A stretch of DNA of 64,000 nucleotides from Butyrivibrio sp. WCD3002 (GTDB lineage: Bacteria; Bacillota; Clostridia; Lachnospirales; Lachnospiraceae): assembly GCF_000424265.1 (NCBI RefSeq), contig NZ_KE384156.1:1795-65794 (forward strand), given 5' to 3'. The first letter of the stretch is position 1. Every line of letters starts with the position of its first letter. The notes under the pieces are model-generated. The model saw only the letters and a program-made list of their open reading frames with translations. It ran no database searches and had not been told where the DNA came from. The position numbers and the translations under genes are program-made. Positions 1 to 8,908 of the stretch are shown here, one piece after another.

Positions 1-2
1 AT

Positions 3-3000
3 GCTATGTTTTCTGGTTGTAGCAGTCTGTCCAGCATAGACTTAAGTAGTTTTAATGCTGAAAATGTTACCTCTATATCTGGTTTATTTTCAAGATGTAA
101 TAACCTAAACAGAATAGATTCCCCCAAAAATCTTAATGAAAAAATTGATTTACCACATGAATTTCATTTTGATGACAATAAAGACGGTAAGTTCGATGGT
201 ATTGATACTTATATAACCATTTTCCCCAGCAGTGAAAGTCACCGTTATATCAGCAAAGAATACGACCCGTCCGAATATGATGACGTAACTCCAAGGGATT
301 CAGAAACATCCACCATTCTTGCTGGAAAACTTGGCATTAAAGTTATAGATTCTGACAATAAACCTGTCGAAGGCGTATCTGTCGGATATGATGGAATAAC
401 CCCTACTGGGCTTGATTCAGCAATTACTCCCATGGCCTTAAATGGCTCTGGACAGGTTCTTTCAGGATTAACAGATAATAATGGTAAAGTCGACCTTGAC
501 ATAGTTGAAGGATATTCTGCGATTAATGCTACTAAAGATGGATACATACCAATCTTAACTAATTGGGATAATGCGGTTTCCGGAAATGGCAGTGACTATC
601 TTGAAATCAATCTTTTTAAAGAAGATGAAGGGCTTAAGTTAAAGTACGCTAAATATCGTGTAATAACAGATACATTTAGGAAAACATACGATTTAAGATA
701 TGAAGATTGCAAATTTAATAAGAATTCAAAAGAAAAATTTACAATTAATTGTAAAGCAGCAAATGAGAGTATTGTAAAAGAATACCGTCTTGTACAGGGT
801 AAGGAAAATCCAAAAGAAATTGCGACATCAACAGATGGAACATTTGCGGATCTACTGCCTTCAGATTTTGAAACCGGAGGTGAAGTAAGTGTAGTAATTG
901 TAGGCAACGATGAAAATGCCAATTCATTTCCGCTTATGCTGGAATTTTATACTTTTGCTGATTCATCTATGGAACTTGATTTTAAAAAAGGGAAATTTAC
1001 ATTTGATATTGATGACAGTGTACCTCTTTTAGGAAAGAACAAGATTTCATTAGGACTACCAAAGGGTCTTCCAGTTAATTTCAAATATTCAGGTGCCGGA
1101 GAAAATGAGAAATTGATTGCTACAATCAATCTAGGTGAAAATGTATGGAAAGATGAATCAACTTTGAAAAGAAATACAGAAATATTGAAGAAAGGCAAAA
1201 TAAAGGAAGTAAAAGAATTCTATAAAAATGTTGTTGATAAACATACCTACGCTTTAACAGGTAATTCTGTAAAAGTAAGCTTCTTTGGTTATATTGAATT
1301 CCCTCTTGGTGATAATGTTAAAGGAAATGGCAAACTCTACATGATAATTGAACAGAAAGCTTCATATACATGGGATGCAGCCGTATATTTTATCCCGGTA
1401 ACTGCAGAGTTTAGTGAAGAATTCAAAATAGAGCATGGTGATTTATTGGATTACACTCTTAATAATGACGGATTACAAGTTACAAATATCAATACATATT
1501 TAAATCCATCGCTTACCTTAAAGGTAACTGGTGGAATAGGTAACAGTGCTTTTAAAGAATATGCATATGCAGGCGCTTATGGTAAGGGGACTGGATCAGC
1601 AAAAATCAAAAATTATGTAGAACTTGAAGAATTCAAGTTAGAAGGAAGTATAGGGTTTGAATGGAAATTCTTGAAGGCTGAAGGCGAATATGAGGGATTA
1701 AAAGGTGAATGGAAAATCTACCCCAAAGAAAACTCTCTTAACTCACCGTTACCATTAAACTCTACAAATTCAGACAGCTTAACACCAATTGACTTCTCAA
1801 CCCTATCTTCACAGTCTTCATGGATATCGTCACCTATAGCAGAAGACAATGTGTTATATACGCTCCTTGATAATAGTTATAAATATTCAGCTCCTGTATT
1901 TGCACAAAATGGTGATAATGCGTATATTGCTTTTCTTAATGCTGATACAAGCGGTAACATTTTTACTCAGGTATCAAGATATAATGGTACTTCTTTTACA
2001 TCTCCGGTAACTCTTAGTACAGGAACAGATATCCTTGATGATGCGCCTTCCATATGTGTAACAGATGATGGAAAAGTATATGTCGCCTATACACGAGCAA
2101 CTGATGAATATGAAAATGATATGACATCGCTTTATGACATGGCAAGGACCAGAGAAATAGTTGTGCAGAGACTTGATCCGACTACACTTTCTGTTATATC
2201 AGAAAAGGTTTACGATACGGGTAAGTTTATTTATTCACCTTCAATAGCAGCTACAGAAAGTAATGTTGTATTCACATATTCTGCATCTGAAGTAACAGAT
2301 GATGACAGCGTCCTTAATCCTGAATCTACTGACGTGTATATTGCAGAAATATCGGGAGATAGTTACGGAGCAGCTTCAAAGATCTTATCAGAAACTAATA
2401 TTGGAATCGCAAAAGCAGGCAGTTATAACGGAGAAGCAGCTGTTGCGTATGCCAAATACCCTGATGAGAGCACTAAACAAATCTGTGTATCTACAGCTTC
2501 GGGAAGTAGTGTTTTATCATCCAATACGAACGGATCCGTATCTTATTTGAAGCTCCCCGGAACAAACAGTTATCAGTTTGTCTGGAATGAGGATAGTAAT
2601 CTCAAAGCAGCTGATGGATCTGCAATAAACTGTCCGGGTATAAGCAATAACTACTCAGCTTCAGAAAATGGGATTTACTATATAACAGCAGGCTCTACAG
2701 ATGGATACAGTACCGAATTATGGAGAAGCGATTATGATGGTACATCTTATAATTCTCCTGTAAGGGTTTTATCAGATCAGATCTACTTTGAAAATTTCGG
2801 AGCAATGACATTATCCGGAGAAGATTATGTCATAGGGTTAAATACAATAGCTGATTTTTCAGGAACATCAATGGAAACCACAAAAGACCTTGTATGGGCA
2901 AGAATTTCTGAAAACGTAAGCGACATAACCCTAAGCTCTGTTGACCTTGATAATTCGATCATTTCAGGTAATGTGCCTGTGACGATGGACATAACAAACG

Positions 3001-4064
3001 CTGGAAACCATACTGTAACTTCAGTAGATATAAAACTGGACGGAAATCTATTAAAAACTGAAAGTGTTTCAATTGCTCCCGGAGCCACTTCTTCTGTGAC
3101 TGTTGATATTACAAGTCCCGGGCAGGTTGAAACACATGAACTTTCTATAATAGAAACAGGTTGTACAGAAGATCCGCAGTCAATCCTTGATAATACTGAG
3201 AGCATCACATTTTGCGAGGCTGATGTCTCTGTAAGTGCACATATGGAATTAAACGGTGACCAAAAAGGTGTGATTATCAGGGCAAGAAACGAAGGCGGCG
3301 TACCTGCTTCTGGAACATTAAAATTATTAGATGTTACAGGAAATGAGTATTATTCTGAAAATATCAGCAACCTTGAGAATGGATCATTATTTATATCACA
3401 GAGATGGATTCCTGTAGAGGATAATGAGAAGTTCGCCGGCTGCTCAAAGATTGTATTTGTTCCGACAAGCTCTGACAGATATGAATATAATAACAAGGAT
3501 ATTGTAAATACCCTTGTATATGGCGAGGCTCTTAATGAAAATTCCGGAAGTGGTCAGAACCCAGACCAGGATACACCTAGCGGTGGTAATGATTCCGGAA
3601 ATGATGGCTCAGAAAATAATAACTCCGGAAACAACAATACCGGCACCAACAATTCAGGGAGCAATAATCCTGACAATACCACCCGCGAAAACACTTCCTC
3701 AAATGATAACGCACAGGATAATCATTCTTCAGAGAATATATCAGACACGGATAACTCTGCAGCCGAAAAAGACCCATACGCTCCTACTTTTAAACAAAGT
3801 AAGTCAGAGCTTAGTGCTACAAAACTTAAGAAAAAGAGTCAGAAGATTACTATTAAAGTTGGAAACAGTAAAGGCAAAATAACATTTAGAAATAAGACCT
3901 CTAAAAATCTGAGAAAGTATGTTACTGCTAAAGTTAAAGGCCGTAAAGTTGTCATTACTTTGAAAAAAGGGGCAAAAAAAGGAACATATAAGATTAAAAT
4001 CAATGTGGCCAAGAAAGGGAAGTATAAAAAAGCCACAAAGACGATTACAATTAAAGTAAAATAA
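3..4064 (+). CDS. BspA-like surface protein, 5' end outside the window
   Basis: The reading frame is open to the window edge, so the start and signal peptide lie upstream. The first ~40 visible residues are a DUF285/BspA-type leucine-rich repeat (pattern MFSGCSSL..IDLSSFN). The middle (roughly residues 600-960) has short repeats with small hydrophobic and Asp/Gly turns that look like a beta-propeller. A CARDB/Ig-like beta domain follows near 966-1065. Then comes an Asn/Ser/Gly/Asp-rich linker (about 1178-1255) and a Lys-rich beta-repeat tail (about 1265-1352). No LPXTG motif is visible, so the basic tail may hold the protein to the wall; that is inference. Such proteins are cell-surface adhesins or matrix proteins in gut clostridia. 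The ligand cannot be told. Translation ends in TAA just before a hairpin terminator. Confidence 0.75.
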   Translation, partial: AMFSGCSSLSSIDLSSFNAENVTSISGLFSRCNNLNRIDSPKNLNEKIDLPHEFHFDDNKDGKFDGIDTYITIFPSSESHRYISKEYDPSEYDDVTPRDSETSTILAGKLGIKVIDSDNKPVEGVSVGYDGITPTGLDSAITPMALNGSGQVLSGLTDNNGKVDLDIVEGYSAINATKDGYIPILTNWDNAVSGNGSDYLEINLFKEDEGLKLKYAKYRVITDTFRKTYDLRYEDCKFNKNSKEKFTINCKAANESIVKEYRLVQGKENPKEIATSTDGTFADLLPSDFETGGEVSVVIVGNDENANSFPLMLEFYTFADSSMELDFKKGKFTFDIDDSVPLLGKNKISLGLPKGLPVNFKYSGAGENEKLIATINLGENVWKDESTLKRNTEILKKGKIKEVKEFYKNVVDKHTYALTGNSVKVSFFGYIEFPLGDNVKGNGKLYMIIEQKASYTWDAAVYFIPVTAEFSEEFKIEHGDLLDYTLNNDGLQVTNINTYLNPSLTLKVTGGIGNSAFKEYAYAGAYGKGTGSAKIKNYVELEEFKLEGSIGFEWKFLKAEGEYEGLKGEWKIYPKENSLNSPLPLNSTNSDSLTPIDFSTLSSQSSWISSPIAEDNVLYTLLDNSYKYSAPVFAQNGDNAYIAFLNADTSGNIFTQVSRYNGTSFTSPVTLSTGTDILDDAPSICVTDDGKVYVAYTRATDEYENDMTSLYDMARTREIVVQRLDPTTLSVISEKVYDTGKFIYSPSIAATESNVVFTYSASEVTDDDSVLNPESTDVYIAEISGDSYGAASKILSETNIGIAKAGSYNGEAAVAYAKYPDESTKQICVSTASGSSVLSSNTNGSVSYLKLPGTNSYQFVWNEDSNLKAADGSAINCPGISNNYSASENGIYYITAGSTDGYSTELWRSDYDGTSYNSPVRVLSDQIYFENFGAMTLSGEDYVIGLNTIADFSGTSMETTKDLVWARISENVSDITLSSVDLDNSIISGNVPVTMDITNAGNHTVTSVDIKLDGNLLKTESVSIAPGATSSVTVDITSPGQVETHELSIIETGCTEDPQSILDNTESITFCEADVSVSAHMELNGDQKGVIIRARNEGGVPASGTLKLLDVTGNEYYSENISNLENGSLFISQRWIPVEDNEKFAGCSKIVFVPTSSDRYEYNNKDIVNTLVYGEALNENSGSGQNPDQDTPSGGNDSGNDGSENNNSGNNNTGTNNSGSNNPDNTTRENTSSNDNAQDNHSSENISDTDNSAAEKDPYAPTFKQSKSELSATKLKKKSQKITIKVGNSKGKITFRNKTSKNLRKYVTAKVKGRKVVITLKKGAKKGTYKIKINVAKKGKYKKATKTITIKVK

Positions 4065-4083
4065 TCTATTTACTTGTAATAAA

Positions 4084-4132
4084 AGGCTTCCACAGGGAGA
4101 ATTAATAGTATTCTCAATTGTGGAAGTCTTTT
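4084..4132 (+). terminator. Rho-independent terminator of the BspA-like gene
   Basis: A stem formed by CTTCCACA and TGTGGAAG, with an inner GAGAAT/ATTCTC pairing, is followed by a short T run. It lies 20 nt after the stop codon. Confidence 0.8.
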
Positions 4133-4351
4133 CTATGATATTTAAAATATCTTAAAAGTCGCCACTATTCATGTTACAGTTCAGACCATAGCTTGACACA
4201 CAACCCTAACGATTAAAAATCACATATTAAAAAAGAAACCCGACTATAAAAAGCTGTATGAAAAGCTTCAAAAGAAATGTGAAGCACAGGAAGTACTCAT
4301 CAAATCTCTCAAAGCAGAAATAAAACAGTTAAAGGCTAAGTAATCACTTCT

Positions 4352-4450
4352 ATGAACAACTATCAGTATGAATTCATTACAATTCTACAGTACCGCGTCA
4401 AGAATCTTCAGGCACAGGTTGATGCCTTCAAGAATGGATGCGAGCATTGA
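4352..4450 (+). CDS. Possible 32-aa helical peptide, unrecognised
   Basis: The ORF begins MNNYQYEFITIL and is predicted helical, with heptad-like Val/Leu spacing. There is no convincing ribosome binding site. It sits inside the inverted-repeat remnant and is most likely a decayed piece of a transposon or phage gene. I do not recognise a family. Confidence 0.2.
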   Translation: MNNYQYEFITILQYRVKNLQAQVDAFKNGCEH

Positions 4451-4543
4451 TTACCTTTGTTAGAGCATGAGCATGCTTCTGTCATTAAGACAGGATTCAG
4501 AATCCAGCGTATATGACAGTGTATCGAAGATCTTCGATAGACA

Positions 4544-4592
4544 AAAGTCCGGTAGATCGACTTGATGAATCAAGTGTAGTCTACCGGACTTC
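4544..4592. repeat. Strong hairpin inside the remnant element
   Basis: AAGTCCGGTAGA pairs with TCTACCGGACTT and an inner ACTTGAT/ATCAAGT extends the stem. No T-run follows on either strand, so it is not a standard terminator. A small palindrome TCGAAGATCTTCGA lies just upstream. Confidence 0.6.
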
Positions 4593-4664
4593 GTATCTCA
4601 AGTTAGGGCCTGAACTGTAACTACGAATACGATATTGTAAACATCAAGGAGGTCGCATCCTTCC

Positions 4665-5216
4665 ATGAAGCATAAAACCGGTTATGAATATGGTATAGAG
4701 CTTATGTTCTGCCTCTGTATTCGTATAGGTGAGCTGAAAGCGCTCAGATGGAACGATGTGGATTTCAGAAAAAAGACCATCAATATTTCACGCGAAGTTG
4801 TACTCAGAAAAGATAGCAATGGTATAAATCGCTCTGTTGAACTTAATCACACTAAAGGTGGTGAACATGGTTCAAGAGTCTTACCATTGTCCGATAGAGC
4901 TTTAATCATCCTTAAATGCCTCAGAGAACAACCTAAAGTATATGAACACATTGTTTATACTGCCGAAGGTAATCCACTCAATACAGGACATTTTAATGAT
5001 CATTTGAAAGCTATCACAGCAAGAGCCGGTGTCCCTTATCTGTCATCACACAAAATCAGATTTTGGAGTGTAACAGAACTTGCAAGAGCAACCGGAGGTG
5101 ATCTTGAAACCGTCATGTACGCTGCAGGTCATGCAGACAAGAACACTACTCTTCACTACATCAGAGCCGTTCAGGCAGATGCACAGTTGGACGCAATTAG
5201 GTCATGTTTTGCATGA
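4665..5216 (+). pseudogene. Tyrosine recombinase (integrase) catalytic domain only
   Basis: The 183-residue product holds the C-terminal catalytic domain of a phage/ICE-type tyrosine integrase. Visible are the box I Arg (CIRIGELKALRW), HKIR (His and second Arg), GHAD (His) and the nucleophilic Tyr in LHYIR. The second box reads HKIRFW where HxLRHT is usual. Family members are about 350-400 residues with an arm-binding and a SAM-like core-binding domain at the N-terminus. Both are absent here, and an in-frame stop lies at 4638-4640. AAGGAGG lies 12-18 nt before the ATG, so a short protein could still be made. It ends 85 bp from the 3' end of tRNA-Thr. I read it as the leftover of an island integrase. 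Confidence 0.7.
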
Positions 5217-5255
5217 TATTACGTAAAAGACCACTTGCAGACCACTTTTTTAGAA

Positions 5256-5298
5256 CAAAAAAATACCCTTAAAACCAGATAAATACTGGATTTAAGGG
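5256..5298 (-). terminator. Terminator of tRNA-Thr
   Basis: On the minus strand a stem of CTGG.TTTAAGGG type (CCCTTAAA/TTTAAGGG arms) is followed by seven Ts, directly after the tRNA 3' end. Confidence 0.8.
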
Positions 5299-5300
5299 CG

Positions 5301-5373
5301 AGCTGGCAACGGGAATCGGACCCGTGACCTCCGCACTACCAATGCGACGCACTACCGACTGTGCTATGCCAGC
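5301..5373 (-). tRNA. tRNA-Thr (anticodon GGT)
   Basis: A full cloverleaf folds on the minus strand. The acceptor is GCTGGCA/TGCCAGC with discriminator T, the D arm is GCAC..GTGC with GG, and the anticodon stem is TCGCA/TGCGG with loop TTGGTAG. The T stem is ACGGG/CCCGT. The anticodon GGT reads Thr codons. CCA is not encoded. The T loop is TCCGATT, with C at position 55 where U (pseudouridine) is nearly universal. Its 3' end faces the integrase remnant, as expected for an integration site. Confidence 0.92.
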
Positions 5374-5402
5374 AATCCGTGACTTCGTTAGTCACAACGA
5401 AT

Positions 5403-5431
5403 ATAATACCAAGCGTCAGGGCGCTTGTCAA
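5403..5431 (-). promoter_or_regulatory. Near-consensus sigma-A promoter of tRNA-Thr
   Basis: On the minus strand TTGACA, a 17-nt spacer and TATTAT lie 30 nt before the mature tRNA. The spacer holds a CAAGCG/CGCTTG dyad. Confidence 0.8.
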
Positions 5432-5470
5432 TCACTGATTTTATATTATGTAAACAATTCTTCGGGTCAC

Positions 5471-7087
5471 TCAGAATACGATTTCAAACATAGTAGAATG
5501 GCCGCTTTCAGCCTTGTCCATCAGTCTGATGGTACCGCCATGGGCTTCCACAACTATCCTTGCTATAGAAGAACCAAGCCCCGCTCTCTTTTCGCCGTAA
5601 AATGGAGCACTGCCACCGGCATATGGTTCGAAAAGATATTTGGTCGCTTCCTCAGGAATGCCTTCTCCATCATCTCCAATATGGATCACAACCTTATTTG
5701 AGCTGGCTGATATATCAGCATATAGCTTGGTTCCACGGGGATTGAGGCTAAGTGCATTTGAAATCAGGTTCTCAAATACACGCTTTATCTGGACTCTGTC
5801 AAAGGATTTATACATACTCTCATCCGGCACATCTACATCCATTGAATATCCTATAAGCTCTACCTCTTCCTTTTTCGGCAGAAAATAATTTCTGAAAAAT
5901 TCAAATATATCATCATTGGATTTATCCAGCCTGAACCCTGCTTCCTCCAGATATGCATAGTCTCCAAGGTCATCTATAAACTCTGAAAGATCGTCTGTAT
6001 GCAGACCTATGGCTTCAATATATTTTCTTCTATCTTCCTCCGAAGCATTTCGATCCAGCGCAAATTTGGTATAGCCCTTAATAGCTGTAATAGGTATATT
6101 CAGATCGTACGAGAGGTAGGTCAGCATCTTCTGGCGCTCATTCTCAAGATGCTCACGAGCCTCTTCCGTATCATGAAGCTTATCAGCCATATCATTAAAA
6201 GCATCTACAATCTGTACGAACTCCTTGGGTCCGGAGTAGGAAATAGCCACATCTCTCTTTCCTTCCGTAAGATCACCCATAGAATTCTTAAGCATATCCA
6301 TAGGACGTTTAACCGACATAATGGTTCTTAGTACGAATATGAAAAGAAGAACCGCAAAGACACTAAGGAAAATAAGTAATCCCGTGGTATATATCTTCTT
6401 TTCCTCATCAGCATTTGACGATGTGTAGGAGGTATGTAGCAGCATAACACGCTCTTCGCCGCCGGTCGTCACAAAGGAAAATCTCTGGAGATATGTTCCG
6501 TCTGCAATATTTTCCATAGCATAGGCAAGCTCGTTCTCAGACAGATGACTGCGTTCCTCGTCATAATTGCTATATATGATATTTCTGTCCTTATCGAGGA
6601 TTGCAATGTCGGTGATACCATAAGAGGTTCCGTCCTTCTTACCCTCACCGTTCTTAACAAAGTTGTATTTATGAAGTATATATCCGTTTACGACATCATC
6701 CTTATAAATAGTTTCAACATAATAATATGAACTACCGGAAACAGGCGGAATAAATGACAGCTCATCCATCCTGTACTCATTTGCTATTCCGGATTTGCTT
6801 ATAAAAATCACATTGGCTTTATTATCAAGGACCTCGAAGTAGCCGTCCTTACCTATTACCTTTTCAAGGTTCAGTTTATAGTAGCGCTCATTCTCTAAAT
6901 CCGTCATCTGGCTGGTAATGATTTTGCTACTGTTTAAAAAATCCACATCATAAATTGCTTTTTGCGTAATATAATTTACGCCGTAAGCAAGCAGCAATAT
7001 AGCTATTGCAAACAGCACATAATACTTGGAAACAAGGGAATAAATACTGCCCTTTTCCCTTCTCATGCTGTCAAAAAATTTGGCCAT
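5471..7087 (-). CDS. Membrane sensor histidine kinase with phosphoacceptor His replaced by Tyr
   Basis: A 538-residue membrane sensor. A transmembrane segment lies near 22-42, an extracytoplasmic domain near 43-232, a second membrane segment near 234-256, then HAMP (about 255-310), a HisKA-like helix (318-385) and HATPase_c (about 430-538). The N box (ENLISNAL), G1 box (DDGEGIP) and G2 box (GLGSSIA) look able to bind ATP. The H box reads LSYDLNIPITAIKGY: residue 327 is Tyr (codon TAC at 6107-6109) where the phosphorylated His belongs. No response regulator is adjacent. It follows DUF4364 and malic enzyme in one probable operon. It may be a pseudokinase, a partner in a heterodimer, or inactive. 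The family call is firm; the function is open. Confidence 0.85.
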   Translation of the reverse strand: MAKFFDSMRREKGSIYSLVSKYYVLFAIAILLLAYGVNYITQKAIYDVDFLNSSKIITSQMTDLENERYYKLNLEKVIGKDGYFEVLDNKANVIFISKSGIANEYRMDELSFIPPVSGSSYYYVETIYKDDVVNGYILHKYNFVKNGEGKKDGTSYGITDIAILDKDRNIIYSNYDEERSHLSENELAYAMENIADGTYLQRFSFVTTGGEERVMLLHTSYTSSNADEEKKIYTTGLLIFLSVFAVLLFIFVLRTIMSVKRPMDMLKNSMGDLTEGKRDVAISYSGPKEFVQIVDAFNDMADKLHDTEEAREHLENERQKMLTYLSYDLNIPITAIKGYTKFALDRNASEEDRRKYIEAIGLHTDDLSEFIDDLGDYAYLEEAGFRLDKSNDDIFEFFRNYFLPKKEEVELIGYSMDVDVPDESMYKSFDRVQIKRVFENLISNALSLNPRGTKLYADISASSNKVVIHIGDDGEGIPEEATKYLFEPYAGGSAPFYGEKRAGLGSSIARIVVEAHGGTIRLMDKAESGHSTMFEIVF

Positions 7088-7121
7088 TTATCCACACCTC
7101 ATATATATGAACCCAAATCTA

Positions 7122-7637
7122 TTACATTAGTTCTTTGATAAGATACTGATAAATACTTTGATTCTTCTTTTTCCAATTCTCACAGATGGACTCCGCCATT
7201 GATTCTGTCCAAACAGGAATAGACATTTCGATCAGAGAGCTGCCACCTTCATAGGCCGACAGATAAGCGACATATTCATTTTCTCCGGTCTTTTTAAAAT
7301 GAGCATTTATGGCAGAATCATCACGAATCTTCATGCCATTTTCTTTGAAATACTCGTTTATCTGCGTCCTGATATCAGGATTTATCCTGTTCTCGAAAAA
7401 GCCCAGGGTCTCATCTCCTGCATCCGTGATCTTAAGATAGGTCCTGCTACCCTCATTGGACTCGGTTATAAGCCCTGATTCAGCAAGCTCACTGAAAACC
7501 TCCTGCAGCGTAAGAAAATTGGTGTATTCATTTTCCAGAATAAAATCATAGATCTGAGCCTTGCTGAGTCTGTCACCGGACTTCTTCAGCATATACAGCA
7601 CGATCATCTTATATAAAGTAAGATACTGTGAACTCAT
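7122..7637 (-). CDS. DUF4364 family protein
   Basis: A 171-residue soluble protein matching the Clostridia-wide DUF4364 family. The N-terminal ~75 residues form a winged-helix-like fold (LTLYKMIVLYMLKKSGDRLS, then a region ending in LKITDAG). The C-terminal half is an alpha/beta domain. The wing resembles PadR/MarR transcription factors, so a regulatory role is plausible but unproven. It lies 21 nt after malic enzyme and 34 nt before the sensor kinase, which suggests co-transcription. Confidence 0.75.
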   Translation of the reverse strand: MSSQYLTLYKMIVLYMLKKSGDRLSKAQIYDFILENEYTNFLTLQEVFSELAESGLITESNEGSRTYLKITDAGDETLGFFENRINPDIRTQINEYFKENGMKIRDDSAINAHFKKTGENEYVAYLSAYEGGSSLIEMSIPVWTESMAESICENWKKKNQSIYQYLIKELM

Positions 7638-7658
7638 AAAACTTCCACCGTTTATCTT

Positions 7659-8813
7659 TTATTTATTTGCAAACCTCTTAACCGCTTCTGAAACTGCCTC
7701 GGCGCATCTGGGATCAAAGGCTGCGGGAAGAATATTCTCATCTGAAAGTTCATCATCGGAGATAAGCTCAGCCAGTGCATTAGCTGCCGCAAGCTTCATA
7801 TCCTCTGTGATCTGAGGAACTCTTGCTTCCAAAGCGCCCTTAAATATACCGGGGAAAACAAGTACATTATTGACCTGGTTAGGGAAATCAGAACGGCCTG
7901 TTCCAACAACCCTTGCGCCTGCCTCCTTTGCAAGATCAGGCATAATCTCAGGTGTGGGATTAGCCATTGCAAAAAGGATGGCATCCTTGTTCATGCTTCT
8001 TACCATATCCTGGCTCACAATACCGGGTGCTGAAACTCCAACGAAAACATCTGCTCCAACAAGGACATCTGCGAGCTTTCCTGATACATCCTTCTTATTT
8101 GTCTGCTCAAGCATCTTCTTCTGCATCCAGTTAAGATTCGGATAGCTGCTGCAGATAATTCCTTCCTTATCGCACATGGTAACATCCGTAAAGCCATATC
8201 TTAAAAGAAGCTTTGTGATGGCAATACCGGCACTTCCCGCACCGTTTACTACTACCTTACACTCTTCCTTTTTCTTACCTGTTACCTTAAGTGAATTGAT
8301 GACACCAGCCAAAACAACTATTGCAGTTCCGTGCTGATCATCATGAAAAACAGGGATATCGAGAGTCTCTTTAAGTCTCTCTTCAATTTCAAAGCATCTG
8401 GGAGCAGCGATATCTTCAAGATTGATTCCGCCATAGTTAGGAGCAAGATATGTAACCGCCTTAATTATCTCCTCAGTATCCTGTGTATCAAGACAGATTG
8501 GAATAGCATTGACACCTGCGAACTCCTTAAAAAGAACTGCTTTACCTTCCATAACAGGCATACCTGCCGCAGCTCCGATATTACCAAGTCCCAGAACCGC
8601 ACTGCCATCTGAAATAACAGCTATGGTATTAGCCTTCATGGTGTATTTGTATGCAAGCTCCTTATCCTCAGCAATCTTCTTGCAGGGCTCAGCAACGCCG
8701 GGTGTATATGCAAGAGCCAGATCTTCTCTGGACTTTACCTTTGCCTTGGAAGTGATTTCAAGTTTACCGTTCCATTTTTCATGAAGCTCAAGTGCCTTTT
8801 CTGCGTTTGTCAT
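7659..8813 (-). CDS. NAD-type malic enzyme
   Basis: A cytoplasmic enzyme that oxidatively decarboxylates malate to pyruvate, yielding NADH or NADPH. The 384 residues match the short bacterial malic enzyme class. The catalytic Tyr lies in AYTPGVAEPC (about 36), the Lys in MEGKAVLF (about 91) and metal ligands in FHDDQHGTA (156-164). The dinucleotide fold is NGAGSAG (190-196). AAGGAGG lies 8 nt before the ATG. It heads a run with DUF4364 and the sensor kinase. Cofactor preference cannot be fixed from the sequence. Confidence 0.9.
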   Translation of the reverse strand: MTNAEKALELHEKWNGKLEITSKAKVKSREDLALAYTPGVAEPCKKIAEDKELAYKYTMKANTIAVISDGSAVLGLGNIGAAAGMPVMEGKAVLFKEFAGVNAIPICLDTQDTEEIIKAVTYLAPNYGGINLEDIAAPRCFEIEERLKETLDIPVFHDDQHGTAIVVLAGVINSLKVTGKKKEECKVVVNGAGSAGIAITKLLLRYGFTDVTMCDKEGIICSSYPNLNWMQKKMLEQTNKKDVSGKLADVLVGADVFVGVSAPGIVSQDMVRSMNKDAILFAMANPTPEIMPDLAKEAGARVVGTGRSDFPNQVNNVLVFPGIFKGALEARVPQITEDMKLAAANALAELISDDELSDENILPAAFDPRCAEAVSEAVKRFANK

Positions 8814-8908
8814 AATATACTCCTCCTTAATGAACTCTATTGCATATCGCTATGCTCGATCGAACTAAGTAGTGCACCGGGCCGGAAAATACCTCACCGG
8901 ATAATTAC

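Larger units (their letters stand above)
4173..4621. mobile_element. Remnant element bounded by 15-bp inverted repeats
   Basis: GTTACAGTTCAGACC at 4173-4187 is matched by its reverse complement with one mismatch at 4607-4621. Inside are an open stretch without a start (about 4233-4343) encoding a Lys/Glu/Leu coiled coil ending LKAEIKQLKAK, a 32-codon ORF (4352-4450), and a strong hairpin (4544-4592). No transposase catalytic domain is present. It reads as an internally deleted insertion sequence or MITE-like element. The coiled coil recalls the N-terminus of IS66-type transposases, but that is only a resemblance. No clear target duplication is visible. Confidence 0.45.

Noticed and set aside
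3514..3882. Alternative plus frame within the BspA-like gene
   Set aside because: It overlaps the linker region of the surface protein and its Thr/Ile-rich product is an out-of-frame reading of the Asn/Ser-rich linker.
4452..4600. Possible CRISPR-like or attachment repeat
   Set aside because: Only one inverted repeat pair is present; there is no array of direct repeats with spacers anywhere in the window.
8814..8908. Possible terminator for malic enzyme or the DUF5722 gene
   Set aside because: CTAAGTA/TACTTAG arms and CCGG-rich pieces are present, but the loop is long and no T-run follows in the minus direction.
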